A stretch of DNA of 64,000 nt from UBA11400 sp964473555 (GCA_964473555.1 CAYYPL010000009.1:1-64000); one strand, 5' to 3'; counted from the stretch's first letter, positions 33,554 through 43,778 are shown. The notes: generated by a model not told the origin, from the letters alone. Numbers and translations: made by a program.

Positions 33554-35589
33554 AAGTGCTCCAGGCGGCTATGTTACTGGTGATCTGGATAACACCTGCA
33601 CATTCCCAGAATATGGATATCGACCAATGGCTGGTCTGGATGATCGATCGATACGGTGATGAGCTCGATGAAGCATCCTTAGCAGATCGATTGAATACCC
33701 TTGATGCCTATCTGTCGGCACCCAGACCTGTTTCCACCCTGGATGAACCCACCTTACAAGCACTGGAATTACTGACTGACCAGGAAATCAAGCTCATTCT
33801 CAAATGGATTCATCAGCCCGGAGAACGCGCGCTGAACGAGGATCGGTTTCGACAGGTGCCTGATGTGGATGAGATGGTCATTGAACTGATTATTGCGATA
33901 TCAACCTTCGATTCTGATGAAATGGAGAGGGTCGGGCGCAGATGGTGGGACTTGAAGTCGGGAGCGTTGCGTGGTAGGGTTGACATAAAGTCAGGGATCG
34001 TCTATCCGAGGCAGGATGGATACAAATCTGGTGGCAACTACCTGGGTCCGGGTTTTACACTCAGAGAACACTATGTATTGCAATCTGAAATCATTTCCGC
34101 TCAGTTTTCGAGGTATAAAATGGCCGGCGAGCCGATGGATTATCCCCGTTCAATGGGTCCATGGACCGGTTCCCTGATGTTCCATACGCATAGATCCAAA
34201 AAAACCGCGCCATTTCGTATCCGTACAGTAATCCTAGGCGACCACCGGTTCCGCAGCGGACACGGGCTGATCGCTTCCACTGCAAGCATGCGCTCAGACG
34301 GACGGCAACAACGCGCTTCCAGCATCTCCTCGGCTCCGGTGACCCCCAACGGGGCGTCACCGTCGGGGAAATTCCATCGCGGGCTCGCACTCTGGGCCTC
34401 TGCCGGCCATACAGACCTCGCCCTGAGCTTCTCCCATCGCCGTCTATCGGCCTCCATCACCGACACACTGCTCTACACACCCGGATGGAGCACCCATGTT
34501 CGTACCACCAACGACCTCACTAACCACCACAACATCGCGCTGAGCAGTGTGTCGGTCATGGCCCGCCGCCACGGTCAGACCTCCACCCTAACCTACAATC
34601 TGGGCGTGGCGGCGGTGGGCTATCGGTGGAGCGACCAGCTCAGCCGAAGATCCGGATTCTCGTACCAGAACGATGCGACAGGTTTACTTGGCCTGGAATG
34701 GAGTACCTACGGATCCGTAGCCTATCAGATGTTCACCTACACAGCAGAGCTGGCACAAGCGAATTCAAAGACCGGCTGGACTCAATCGCTGCTGATCACT
34801 GCCCATCCTCTGTCGATCGGTGTCTGGATACGTCGCTATCCTTTCGGATTCGATTCAAGGTTCGGGAATCCGGCCTCCGCTTATGGTGGCAGCAATGAGT
34901 CGGGATTGGGAGCGTGGGTCAGCGCAATACCGTTAAAAGGCATCCAGCTGACCTTATGGACAGATACATACCGGTCTTTAGGACCCAGATTTGGTACCCG
35001 GCTTCCGGTGAAGGGACGAGAGTGGGGAGCAAGGGGCGAGTGGAAAGCAGGGACGGGTCGGCGGGTTGAATTTACCCTGAGAACCCGCTATCGACTGGAA
35101 AATAGCGTGCTGCCAGACCTATTTAACCGATCCTATGATTACAGGACCTGGAAAGAAAGCGTCTCCGCAAAGGTTGCTGGGCATCATAAGTTGAACGAAT
35201 TCCTGAAATTAAAAATCCAGGTGTCTTATTCGGGAGTCAACCAGGAAACGATCAGGCTGAAAGGATGGGGCACATCTGCTTTGGTACAACTCACAGTGAA
35301 CTCGGTAACCTTGTACGCCCAGACCAGTATGTTTGCCTCCGAAGACCACGAGTCTAGATCCTATGTGTACGAGTACGATATGCTCGGTAGTTTTCGGATA
35401 CCTGCGTTCTCGGGATACGGACAGCGCAGTTATCTCATGGGACAGCTTAATGTTCGAAACCGTTTGGTTGTACGAATCAAAATCGGAGTAACGGAGTATC
35501 TAGACAGACAGGTTATCGGCAGCGGTGCCGACGCGTCGGTGGGAGCGCGCCGATGGGGAGGGGATGCCCAGTTACGGTGGATGTTTTGA
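33550..35589 (+). CDS. Large exported protein with helix-hairpin-helix-like N-terminus, probable outer-membrane protein
   Basis: The 679 residues begin with a signal peptide (KVLQAAMLLVIWITPAHSQ). Residues ~20-125 are helical and acidic, resembling the helix-hairpin-helix region seen in some Bacteroidota outer-membrane proteins (LEALTDQEIKLILKWI-type segments). The remainder is strand-rich with many aromatic and glycine residues, as in a beta-barrel, and ends QLRWMF with a terminal aromatic residue, typical for barrel insertion. It overlaps the preceding gene by 4 bp. Bases ~34230-34640 are visibly richer in G+C than the rest of the gene. Function unknown. Confidence 0.6.
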   Translation: MKVLQAAMLLVIWITPAHSQNMDIDQWLVWMIDRYGDELDEASLADRLNTLDAYLSAPRPVSTLDEPTLQALELLTDQEIKLILKWIHQPGERALNEDRFRQVPDVDEMVIELIIAISTFDSDEMERVGRRWWDLKSGALRGRVDIKSGIVYPRQDGYKSGGNYLGPGFTLREHYVLQSEIISAQFSRYKMAGEPMDYPRSMGPWTGSLMFHTHRSKKTAPFRIRTVILGDHRFRSGHGLIASTASMRSDGRQQRASSISSAPVTPNGASPSGKFHRGLALWASAGHTDLALSFSHRRLSASITDTLLYTPGWSTHVRTTNDLTNHHNIALSSVSVMARRHGQTSTLTYNLGVAAVGYRWSDQLSRRSGFSYQNDATGLLGLEWSTYGSVAYQMFTYTAELAQANSKTGWTQSLLITAHPLSIGVWIRRYPFGFDSRFGNPASAYGGSNESGLGAWVSAIPLKGIQLTLWTDTYRSLGPRFGTRLPVKGREWGARGEWKAGTGRRVEFTLRTRYRLENSVLPDLFNRSYDYRTWKESVSAKVAGHHKLNEFLKLKIQVSYSGVNQETIRLKGWGTSALVQLTVNSVTLYAQTSMFASEDHESRSYVYEYDMLGSFRIPAFSGYGQRSYLMGQLNVRNRLVVRIKIGVTEYLDRQVIGSGADASVGARRWGGDAQLRWMF

Positions 35590-35598
35590 GGCCGGAAC

Positions 35599-36978
35599 CT
35601 ACTTTGCTGTCAGCGTGAACCAGAATCTGGTTCCCTTCCCGAGCTTACTGTCAACCTGGATAGCTGCACCATGTGCATCCAGTATACTTTTCACCACAGA
35701 CAGACCCAGTCCTGTGCCACCCGAGTCTCTGGAACGGGCTTTATCGGTGCGAAAAAAACGGTCAAAGAGGTTGTCCAGATGCTCAGCATCGATACCAATT
35801 CCCGTGTCGGAGACAGATATCGTGACTTTTTTATCCTGCACGTCATAGGCAACCCTGATTTCACCCGAACTGGTGTACTTAATGGCATTGGATATCAAAT
35901 TATCCAATACCTGCTCTATTTTGGGAGCATCAGCCAATACTCGGCAGGGTGTTTTTTCCACATACAAACTCAACCCCTTATTCAGCGCGTCATCCATATA
36001 CACTTCCTCTAAATGTGCAGTAATTCGCTGTAAATCGAACCATTGAGACTGAATGAAATTCTCATCAGAGTCATATCTCTGTAAGGTCAGCAAGTCTTTG
36101 AAAAGACTACTCATACGCTGCGCTTGTCTTTTGGCGTTCTGGACATATCGCCGTTGCTTTTCTACATCCAATTTCCCACTTTCAAGTAGTTCCATGGATG
36201 CCATGATCGTGTGCAATGGATTCCGTATCTCGTGGGTAATGTCTTCAAAGAATCTCGACTGCTTTCCGTGAATCGATGCAAGCCTGTCATTGTCTTCACG
36301 TAACTGCACCGCCATCGAGTTGATAGATCTCGCCAATTCCCCAAATTCATCTGATCTGTCTGTTACTGTAACTCGGTTAGCCTTACCTTCAGCAATTTTC
36401 TGCGTCGATTCTTTGATTTCAGTAATGGGTTTTGCCAGGTATCGCCCCAATAGGGTACTAACCAGGAAAATCAGACCAATAGAGATGAACATCCCCGTGT
36501 AAATAATCCATCTGATCGTGGTGATTGGCTCGTAAATAAGCTCTTTTTCTCGAGCTATGCGTAAATACTGCTTTGCCCCTGACCCCGAGACATAAGAAGT
36601 AAAGACATACAGTAATTCGTTATCACGCTCATCAATGAGCACAAATCCGGTTGAATCCACCTGCGATCTTAAGTCCGTATCCAGTTCCGGATCCCAATCG
36701 CGTTTACCAGATCCAAACAATAGGTCACCCTCCACACCAAAAACGGTAATGGAATATCCGGATGCCGCCTGAATTTCACGAAGTTTATCCAGGTCCACAT
36801 CCTCATCCCAGGCTTCGGCAACCGTGAGTCGCATCCAGGCAGCATGGGTCATCATCGTTGCCCTTCCTTCATCGAGCAGATAATTACGAATGAACATAAT
36901 GGCATAACTACTCACCGCCGTTACCCCGAAAATGAGTAATAGTATAAAGGTCAGCGATATCTTGTTCCTGATTTTCAC
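35599..36978 (-). CDS. Sensor histidine kinase
   Basis: A 459-residue transmembrane kinase: membrane helix ~9-30, periplasmic sensor ~35-150, second helix ~155-177, HAMP (~178-230), HisKA with H249 in EDITHEIRNPLHTIM, and HATPase_c with NLISNAIKYTSSGEI, DTGIGI and GGTGLGLSVVKSIL. It should autophosphorylate and pass phosphate to the response regulator encoded just upstream, which overlaps by 4 bp. The signal is unknown; a periplasmic part of ~115 residues suggests an envelope cue. Confidence 0.93.
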   Translation of the reverse strand: MKIRNKISLTFILLLIFGVTAVSSYAIMFIRNYLLDEGRATMMTHAAWMRLTVAEAWDEDVDLDKLREIQAASGYSITVFGVEGDLLFGSGKRDWDPELDTDLRSQVDSTGFVLIDERDNELLYVFTSYVSGSGAKQYLRIAREKELIYEPITTIRWIIYTGMFISIGLIFLVSTLLGRYLAKPITEIKESTQKIAEGKANRVTVTDRSDEFGELARSINSMAVQLREDNDRLASIHGKQSRFFEDITHEIRNPLHTIMASMELLESGKLDVEKQRRYVQNAKRQAQRMSSLFKDLLTLQRYDSDENFIQSQWFDLQRITAHLEEVYMDDALNKGLSLYVEKTPCRVLADAPKIEQVLDNLISNAIKYTSSGEIRVAYDVQDKKVTISVSDTGIGIDAEHLDNLFDRFFRTDKARSRDSGGTGLGLSVVKSILDAHGAAIQVDSKLGKGTRFWFTLTAK

Positions 36979-37682
36979 GATGATTTCAAGGATTGTACCA
37001 GTTCCCGATCGATTCCATACCCTAATCCCCGATAGGTTTTGATGAGCTCGCCTTTAGGCCCAAGCTTGAGTCGAAGATTCTTGATGTGCACGTCAACGGT
37101 CCGGTCGAAAACTACTCGTGTGTCATCGGAAATAAACTCCAGAATCTCCTGTCGGGAAAATACCCTTTTGGGATTTCGGAAAAACAACTCGAGAATCCGG
37201 TATTCGGTGTAGGTCAGCTCTAATAGCTGATGATCTTGGGTAACCGTGCCTGAGACCGGACTCCATTCGATTCCCCAGATGCGGACCACATCAGTCAACT
37301 GTACTCCCCGGCGCCTGAGTAATGTATTGACGTGTGCCAAAATCAGGTTTAACCCTGCCGGTTTTGGAATGTAATCATCTGCTCCCAGATTCAAACCCAC
37401 TATTTCATCCTGCTCGGCATCTTTTGCAGTTAAAAAAATCACAGGCTTATTCGAATGCACTGGATGCTTGCGAATGAACTGGCAAATTTCACGTCCATCT
37501 GCACCCGGTACCATGATATCGAGTATCGCTACATCGAACTCGAACCCCGGAGCCCTCAACTGTTGCATGACTTGATGTCCATCAGGTACCGAAATCACGT
37601 TGAACCCATTCATTTCAAGAAATGTAGACAACATTTCGGCTGCATCGAGTTCGTCTTCTACTAAAAGTATGGTCGCTGACAT
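36975..37682 (-). CDS. OmpR/PhoB-family response regulator
   Basis: A receiver domain (residues 1-120; acidic pocket VEDE, phosphoacceptor D55 in VAILDIMVPG, and K in FLTAKD) is followed by a winged-helix effector (ELTYTEYRILELFFRNPKRVFSRQEILEF). The start at 37682 places SATILLVEDE at the N-terminus; a further 30 residues upstream in frame are not receiver-like. It is cotranscribed with the kinase (4-bp overlap) and divergent from the SDR gene. About 235 residues, normal. Confidence 0.93.
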   Translation of the reverse strand: MSATILLVEDELDAAEMLSTFLEMNGFNVISVPDGHQVMQQLRAPGFEFDVAILDIMVPGADGREICQFIRKHPVHSNKPVIFLTAKDAEQDEIVGLNLGADDYIPKPAGLNLILAHVNTLLRRRGVQLTDVVRIWGIEWSPVSGTVTQDHQLLELTYTEYRILELFFRNPKRVFSRQEILEFISDDTRVVFDRTVDVHIKNLRLKLGPKGELIKTYRGLGYGIDRELVQSLKSS

Positions 37683-37795
37683 CATAAAGAAAATATTATC
37701 CAAATCAGATCGAACAATATACGGATTAGTATCATTCACAATGGACTTCCCCGTTCTATCGTGTATATTCATACTGAACCAAACACCATCATCCT

Positions 37796-38599
37796 ATGAA
37801 ATCATTTTATTACAACAAAACCGTCTGGGTTACAGGAGCATCTTCGGGTATCGGAGAATTTCTGGTCTATGAACTGATCAAGTTGGGTGCCCGGGTAGTG
37901 CTTTCAGCTCGACGTGAAGACGAACTCAAACGAGTAGAGGCAATCTCAGGGGCAGATCCAGATCAAATTCTTATCCTACCACTGGACCTGGCCGATCATG
38001 CAGAATTAGCCTCAAAAGTGGAACAGGCAGTGTCATGGACCGGGCACATCGATGTGCTGATTAACAACGGAGGCATTTCTCAGCGAGCCTTGGTCACAGA
38101 AACAAACCTGGATGTAGAAAAGAAAATCTTTGACGTAAATTATTTTGGGACGGTTGAACTATCCCGACACATGGCAAAGCACATGATAGCACGGGGATCT
38201 GGTCATATCAATGTGGTGAGTAGTGTTCTGGGTAAACTCTCCGTACCGGGCAGAAGCACCTATTGCTCTTCCAAACATGCATTGCACGGATATTTTAATT
38301 CATTACGGGCTGAATTACATCGGCATGGCGTGGGCGTTAGCATCGTTACTCCCGGTTACATCAAATCGCAGGTATCGGTGAACGCCGTAACATCCGATGG
38401 CTCTTCTCATTCCAAAATGGATATACAGCAGCAAAAAGGTATGGATACGGACAAATTTGCAAGGAACATGCTCAAAAAAATCGCACAAGGCCGACTTGAA
38501 TTTGCCATTGGGGGACCAGAAATCTACGCGATTTATCTGATGAGATGGATGCAATGGCTTACCTTTAGAGTGCAACGTCACATCAAATTCGAGGAATGA
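37796..38599 (+). CDS. Short-chain dehydrogenase/reductase
   Basis: Classical SDR of 267 residues: cofactor loop VTGASSGIGEFL near residue 13, NNGG near 89, catalytic serines in VVSSVLGKLS, and YCSSK (YxxxK) near 160. The arginine after the second strand (SARRED) favours NADP(H). The C-terminus YAIYLMRWMQWLTFRVQRHI is hydrophobic and may sit on the membrane, as in the DHRS7-like group. Substrate unknown. It stands alone between the two-component genes and ilvD. Confidence 0.88.
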   Translation: MKSFYYNKTVWVTGASSGIGEFLVYELIKLGARVVLSARREDELKRVEAISGADPDQILILPLDLADHAELASKVEQAVSWTGHIDVLINNGGISQRALVTETNLDVEKKIFDVNYFGTVELSRHMAKHMIARGSGHINVVSSVLGKLSVPGRSTYCSSKHALHGYFNSLRAELHRHGVGVSIVTPGYIKSQVSVNAVTSDGSSHSKMDIQQQKGMDTDKFARNMLKKIAQGRLEFAIGGPEIYAIYLMRWMQWLTFRVQRHIKFEE

Positions 38600-38663
38600 T
38601 TTCGTAATTGTGTTTATTTTAGCAATCAGGAAATAATAACAATGAACTGTTAGGGATTAGTTT

Positions 38664-40337
38664 ATGAGTCAGAATGAATTGAGATTCCACTCAAAAGTGG
38701 TTGTAGATGGTGTCGATCGTACTCCCAACCGCTCTATGTTGCGCGCTGTTGGATTCAGCTCGGAAGATTTTAAAAAACCACAAATCGGCGTAGCATCGAC
38801 CTGGAGTATGGTTACTCCTTGTAATATGCATATCAATGCCCTTGCCGATGAATCTGCCCAGGGTATTAATGCGGCTGGAGGCAAGGCGGTTATTTTTAAT
38901 ACCATCTCGGTATCCGACGGAATCGCGATGGGAACCCCGGGAATGAGGTATTCGCTCGTTTCTCGTGAAGTAATCGCAGATTCTATAGAGACCGTGGTTG
39001 CCGGACAAGGATTCGATGGATTTGTAGCCATAGGCGGGTGCGACAAAAATATGCCCGGTTGCGTGATGGCTATTGCCCGGTTAAACCGACCAGCTGTTTT
39101 TGTTTACGGGGGAACGATTCGCCCGGGTAAACATCGCCGGGACATCGTTTCCGTATTTGAAGCGGTTGGTGCTCACGCAAAGGGAGATATCACCGATGAA
39201 GAACTTCTGGACGTAGAGTCCACTTCGATTCCAGGGCCCGGGTCCTGTGGGGGAATGTATACGGCCAACACCATGGCTTCTGCTATTGAAGCGCTTGGAC
39301 TAAGTCTGCCAAACAGCTCCGCTCAGGAGGCCATATCTGATCAGAAAAAAACCGATTGTCAACGAGCCGGAGAGGCTGTTCTGAATTTGCTCAAACTTGG
39401 AGTGAAACCCTCAGACATTCTCACAAAAAAAGCCTTCGAAAATGCAATAACCGTAACAATCGCCCTGGGTGGATCTACAAACGCCGTGCTCCATCTACTG
39501 GCCATAGCTCACACTGCTGGAGTAGCGTTGACACTTGATGATTTCACACGACTGGGAAAAACAGTCCCTGTTCTTGCAGACGTTAAACCAAGTGGAAACT
39601 TCTTAATGTCAGAACTCATCGCAATCGGAGGCATTCAACCTCTGATGAAACTGCTTCTGGATGCGGGTTATCTGCACGGAGAATGTCTAACCGTAACCGG
39701 TAAAACCCTGGCCGAGAATCTACAGGATGTCCTCCCCTACCCCGCCGACCAGCAGATCGTTCGACCACTGTCAAATCCGATCAAAGCCGATTCTCATCTT
39801 GTTGTGCTTTATGGCAACCTAGCCCCGGAAGGCGCTGTGGCAAAAATAAGCGGTAAAGAAGGGCTGACATTCACCGGTAAGGCACGTACATTTCACTCAG
39901 AAGAATCTGCTCTAAAAGCTATTCTAGAAGGAATAGTATCTAAAGGAGAGGTACTTGTGATACGATATGAAGGTCCTGTGGGGGGACCAGGAATGCGGGA
40001 GATGCTCAGTCCAACTTCCGCAATTATGGGTAAAGGGTTGGGTAAAGATGTGGCCCTGATTACCGACGGACGGTTCTCTGGAGGTAGTCATGGTTTTGTT
40101 GTCGGACACATCACTCCCGAGGCTGCGGTGGGTGGCCCTATCGCACTCGTTGAAGATGGCGACCAGATTACAATCGATGCAAATAATAATACCATCACCC
40201 TGCACGTAAGTAATGATGTACTGGATCACAGAAAACAACACTGGAAGCGTCCTGAAATACCTGACAGAGGCACATTGGCAAAATACGCCCGAACGGTTAC
40301 CTCTGCGTCCAGAGGTGCTGTAACAGATCATTTCTGA
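38664..40337 (+). CDS. ilvD: Dihydroxy-acid dehydratase IlvD
   Basis: Iron-sulfur dehydratase of branched-chain amino acid synthesis (dihydroxy-isovalerate to keto-isovalerate). Cluster ligands lie in TPCNMHINALAD, GGCDKNMPGC and PGPGSCGGMYTANTM; TDGRFSGGSHGFVVGHITPEA near the C-terminus is the other signature (split by eye). The 557 residues are normal. No other ilv or leu gene is adjacent, and I see no leader peptide upstream. Confidence 0.96.
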   Translation: MSQNELRFHSKVVVDGVDRTPNRSMLRAVGFSSEDFKKPQIGVASTWSMVTPCNMHINALADESAQGINAAGGKAVIFNTISVSDGIAMGTPGMRYSLVSREVIADSIETVVAGQGFDGFVAIGGCDKNMPGCVMAIARLNRPAVFVYGGTIRPGKHRRDIVSVFEAVGAHAKGDITDEELLDVESTSIPGPGSCGGMYTANTMASAIEALGLSLPNSSAQEAISDQKKTDCQRAGEAVLNLLKLGVKPSDILTKKAFENAITVTIALGGSTNAVLHLLAIAHTAGVALTLDDFTRLGKTVPVLADVKPSGNFLMSELIAIGGIQPLMKLLLDAGYLHGECLTVTGKTLAENLQDVLPYPADQQIVRPLSNPIKADSHLVVLYGNLAPEGAVAKISGKEGLTFTGKARTFHSEESALKAILEGIVSKGEVLVIRYEGPVGGPGMREMLSPTSAIMGKGLGKDVALITDGRFSGGSHGFVVGHITPEAAVGGPIALVEDGDQITIDANNNTITLHVSNDVLDHRKQHWKRPEIPDRGTLAKYARTVTSASRGAVTDHF

Positions 40338-40370
40338 ATCCGTTCAACACGGATAATCGATTGACCCGAG

Positions 40371-41543
40371 CTACTTGCCAACGACCATAAACACGTTGGC
40401 AACAGCCCGCTCTCCGGTAGGATCAGAGGGTGAATTCACAACCTGATTTCCATAAATCAATGTGCTCGATCCGCCACCATCTAAATTAACCGCATCCCAG
40501 GCACCTAAATCGATTAACATTTCAGCCATTTCAGGGAAACTCATTCCCAGGCTGGATGCCTGCCTCCCATCCACTACAATAAGCCATACTTTGGTCTTAT
40601 CCTGATTGGATGCAACCAGTGTGCGAGGGTGCCTGTCAGATAAAAATGCCTGAGCAATACCCTCATTCATTTGATTTTCATTCGTAGCATCGGCACCATC
40701 TCTGAGTATTCGTCCTCCACCACCAACAACCTGATCTACATTTTTCAAGGTCACATTGGTGAAACCAAGATATAACTGGAGTGTGTCTCCCTGTCCAAAT
40801 CCGGCATAAATAGGGTAATCGGGATGATCATGACCGACACTCAATATAAACTGTGATTTCGTGGTATTCATGTAACCCGATTTCACTGAATCGATAACAA
40901 CGGTTGTGGTATTACCTGCCACCCACTTTTGACCGTTTACCAGACTAACCACCATCTCAATCCCGGTTGAATCATTACGAGACGATCCATGATAGTAATG
41001 GTTATAAAACATAGCTTGATTATTGGCTCTGTGGCGATTAACACCCGTTACAGAAACCATTTCACCGGATACCGTCTCAACGTGGCCTTTAAAGGATACG
41101 CGGTCAAATGCTATCTGGCCATCTGTAAATGTAATGACGTGCGAGCGTTTAGAATGGATCCCATAAACGAACTCCCCGTTCGTGACCTGATTACCGATTG
41201 GTAAGGTCGACTGAAAACTGAAAAAATCAGCATTAACTCCGCCATAGACCTCATGACCAGCAGCTACGGCATCTGATAGTTGACGACTGGTCGTAATCAA
41301 TCCACCAGACCTCCAGGCCATGAATCCAATGTCCTGGCTCTTCCTGTCAACTTCCAAAATGTGAGCTACAAATGGACCATCGTACCATTTCGAGTAATAG
41401 ATAACCGAATCCGTTTTTGGGAATCTGAAAAATGAAGTTCCGGCATTCACATACAAGGTTGCAATGATCAATAATCCGATCATCAACATCTGGGAGATTT
41501 TAAAAGTACGATTCACGTTCATCGCTTTGGAAGGTTTATTCAT
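40371..41543 (-). CDS. Phosphodiester glycosidase family protein (NAGPA/DUF2233)
   Basis: A membrane helix at about residues 16-36 is followed by a domain with GGVNADFF near residue 98, GRILRDG, PRTLVASNQDKTKVWLIVVDG and WDAVNLDGGGSSTLIYGNQ, the signature of phosphodiester glycosidases such as NAGPA and YngK-like exopolysaccharide proteins. These cleave GlcNAc-phosphodiester bonds in some members; the substrate here is unknown. It is exported or anchored. It converges on ilvD, with a small hairpin (atccgt/acggat, 40338-40354) in the gap. Confidence 0.87.
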   Translation of the reverse strand: MNKPSKAMNVNRTFKISQMLMIGLLIIATLYVNAGTSFFRFPKTDSVIYYSKWYDGPFVAHILEVDRKSQDIGFMAWRSGGLITTSRQLSDAVAAGHEVYGGVNADFFSFQSTLPIGNQVTNGEFVYGIHSKRSHVITFTDGQIAFDRVSFKGHVETVSGEMVSVTGVNRHRANNQAMFYNHYYHGSSRNDSTGIEMVVSLVNGQKWVAGNTTTVVIDSVKSGYMNTTKSQFILSVGHDHPDYPIYAGFGQGDTLQLYLGFTNVTLKNVDQVVGGGGRILRDGADATNENQMNEGIAQAFLSDRHPRTLVASNQDKTKVWLIVVDGRQASSLGMSFPEMAEMLIDLGAWDAVNLDGGGSSTLIYGNQVVNSPSDPTGERAVANVFMVVGK

Positions 41544-41691
41544 CGATAATCACCCATTTTTACTGAGCGAATTGACAACATCGCAATTATTTGATTAAAA
41601 ACGAAACACGAACGACACGATTTGTCAGGTTCATCGATGCTGTAAAAGTTGTATCTTGAGTTGTCCAACGAATTGAATTTCAAAGACTACA

Positions 41692-42882
41692 ATGACCACT
41701 AAAAAAATCCTGATCGCCTTTGGCGGAATCTCACCTGAACACGAAGTTTCAGTTCTGACCGCCATTCAGGCTATAGCTGCTCTTGAGAAAACAAACGCCG
41801 TTATCATTCCCCTGTACATTGCGAAAAATGGTAAATGGTACACCGGCTCGGCACTCAAAGACCTGGATAAATACAACAACATCCCTTCTTTACTGGCTTC
41901 AAGCACACCATGCACGTTTAAACAAGACGACCTGGGTAGAGTGTCACTGATAGAGTCAGAATCAAAAGGCCTGTTTCGAAAACCAGTTGTTTACACCTTT
42001 GATGTAGTGCTCATCGCATTTCACGGAAGTGATGGCGAAAATGGATCTTTCCAAGGCCTGTGCGAAACGCTCAACCTGCCATATACGGGCTCTGGTGTAC
42101 TGGCATCATCACTGGGAATGGACAAATTCACTGCAAAAACCGTGTGCCGTGCACATGGGATTCCTGTTGTACCAGATGTATGTTTTTATGAATCGGAGTG
42201 GGTTTCGGATCAAACCAGTCTGATATCCAACATGGAAAAGCTTGGTTATCCGCTTTTTGTTAAACCTGTGAGTCTGGGAAGTAGTATCGGCGTTTCTAAA
42301 GCAACTGACAGAAACGAACTTATTCATCGAATTGAAAATGCCTTTCGTTACGACCGGCAACTGATCGTTGAGCGTAGTGTGGATCCACTCATGGAGATCA
42401 ATTGCTCGGTACTGGGAAATGAAGAATCTGCCGAGGCAAGTGTACTCGAACATCCTAAAGCTTCAAAAGATGTACTGACTTTTGAGGACAAATACCTCCA
42501 GGGCGATGTAGGTAAAGGCATGGCATCGGCAGATCGTATCATTCCGGCACCAGTCAATCCAACTGTAACAAAAGAAATCCAGCAACTCTCAGTCACTATT
42601 TTCAAAAAATTCCACTGTAGCGGACTCGCACGCCTGGACTTTCTGATGAACGCTGAGACCGGTGAGATATTTTTCAATGAAATCAACACCATCCCAGGCT
42701 CTTTCTCCTTTTACCTGTGGGATTACAGCGGTTTGAATTTTGAACGACTTTTAGTACGACTTCTGGATATCGCCATGGAAAGACACCGTCAGAAAAACGG
42801 TCGGGTTCGCATGTACGAGACTAATTTATTAAGTATCAAAGCCACAAAGGGTTTAAAACTATTGAAGGGCAATAAAAAATAG
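41692..42882 (+). CDS. ddl: D-alanine:D-alanine ligase
   Basis: ATP-grasp enzyme that forms the D-Ala-D-Ala dipeptide for peptidoglycan. Seen are FGGISPEHEVSV at the N-terminus, AFHGSDGENGSFQGL, the catalytic PLFVKPVSLGSSIGVSKA and the metal site INTIPGSFSFYLW. The 396 residues make it longer than DdlB (306), more like DdlA. It is 6 bp from nadK and lies outside the main division cluster. Confidence 0.93.
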   Translation: MTTKKILIAFGGISPEHEVSVLTAIQAIAALEKTNAVIIPLYIAKNGKWYTGSALKDLDKYNNIPSLLASSTPCTFKQDDLGRVSLIESESKGLFRKPVVYTFDVVLIAFHGSDGENGSFQGLCETLNLPYTGSGVLASSLGMDKFTAKTVCRAHGIPVVPDVCFYESEWVSDQTSLISNMEKLGYPLFVKPVSLGSSIGVSKATDRNELIHRIENAFRYDRQLIVERSVDPLMEINCSVLGNEESAEASVLEHPKASKDVLTFEDKYLQGDVGKGMASADRIIPAPVNPTVTKEIQQLSVTIFKKFHCSGLARLDFLMNAETGEIFFNEINTIPGSFSFYLWDYSGLNFERLLVRLLDIAMERHRQKNGRVRMYETNLLSIKATKGLKLLKGNKK

Positions 42883-42887
42883 TTCAG

Positions 42888-43778
42888 ATGAAGTTCGGAG
42901 TCATCACATATAACAGCAATTATCCGGTAAAAGACTACCTGATTCGGGTTATAGAGTGGTGTATCTCTAACAAACATGAGGTCATACTATCCAAAGATGT
43001 GGCAGCGATGGCAGGGTTGGAAGCCCAGCAAAACACACAACTCATCCTAACTTCGAACGATGAGTCTGTGATTCCGGCATCCGATATGATTATATCTGTA
43101 GGTGGTGATGGAACCCTACTTCGCACGGCAAGGCTTGTTGTCGGGGCAAATAAACCCATTCTTGGAATCAACGTCGGCAGATTAGGATTCCTGGCCAATA
43201 TCCCTCATGATAAAATTGATCAGGCATTGGAGCAAATTTCCAGCGGAAACTACGAGATCGATCAAAGAAGTCTGCTGGAAGCACACCTGCCAGATGGAAG
43301 TACCGATTATGCTCTCAACGAGTTTTTGTTTTCAAAAGGAAGCAGAACTTCAATGATTATGCTGGATGCATATTATGACGGTATTTTTATTAATCGGTAT
43401 TGGTCAGATGGTCTGATCGTAGCCTCTCCAACGGGCTCTACGGCCTACAACATGTCTGCAGGTGGTCCTATTGTAATGCCAGGCACGGATGTGATGGTAT
43501 TGAATCCCATAAATCCTCACACACTAACTACACGTCCTCTCATCCTGCCATCAGACAAAGAACTCTCTATCGTATCACAAGCATCCGATAAAGAGGTAAT
43601 CTTTTCAAAAGACGGTGAAATTTCAGATATTTCAGGATCGGAACTGGTTGTTAAAATCAGACGGTCAGCGTTTACTATTGACCTTATCAAACTCCCCGGC
43701 CAGACCTACTTCGACACACTCCGAGCAAAACTCATGTGGGGTATGGATCTGAGGGGAAACAAACCCGACCATTCGTAA
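42888..43778 (+). CDS. nadK: NAD kinase
   Basis: Phosphorylates NAD to NADP with ATP or polyphosphate. The GGDGTLLRTARLV motif is near residue 75, NVGRLGFLA near 100, the NE motif in YALNEFLF, and SPTGSTAYNMSAGGPI are typical. The 296 residues are normal. Start ATG at 42888 is 5 bp after ddl; malate dehydrogenase follows 27 bp later, so the three genes probably share a transcript that ends at the terminator at 44779. Confidence 0.95.
   Translation: MKFGVITYNSNYPVKDYLIRVIEWCISNKHEVILSKDVAAMAGLEAQQNTQLILTSNDESVIPASDMIISVGGDGTLLRTARLVVGANKPILGINVGRLGFLANIPHDKIDQALEQISSGNYEIDQRSLLEAHLPDGSTDYALNEFLFSKGSRTSMIMLDAYYDGIFINRYWSDGLIVASPTGSTAYNMSAGGPIVMPGTDVMVLNPINPHTLTTRPLILPSDKELSIVSQASDKEVIFSKDGEISDISGSELVVKIRRSAFTIDLIKLPGQTYFDTLRAKLMWGMDLRGNKPDHS

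Noticed and set aside
34091..34466. Antisense frames in the G+C-rich part of the barrel gene
   Set aside because: High G+C makes long stop-free frames by chance. There is no protein motif.
37683..37772. 30-residue extension of the OmpR-type regulator
   Set aside because: Receiver domains start at SATILLVEDE. The upstream part lacks any conserved feature and lies in the promoter region shared with the SDR gene.
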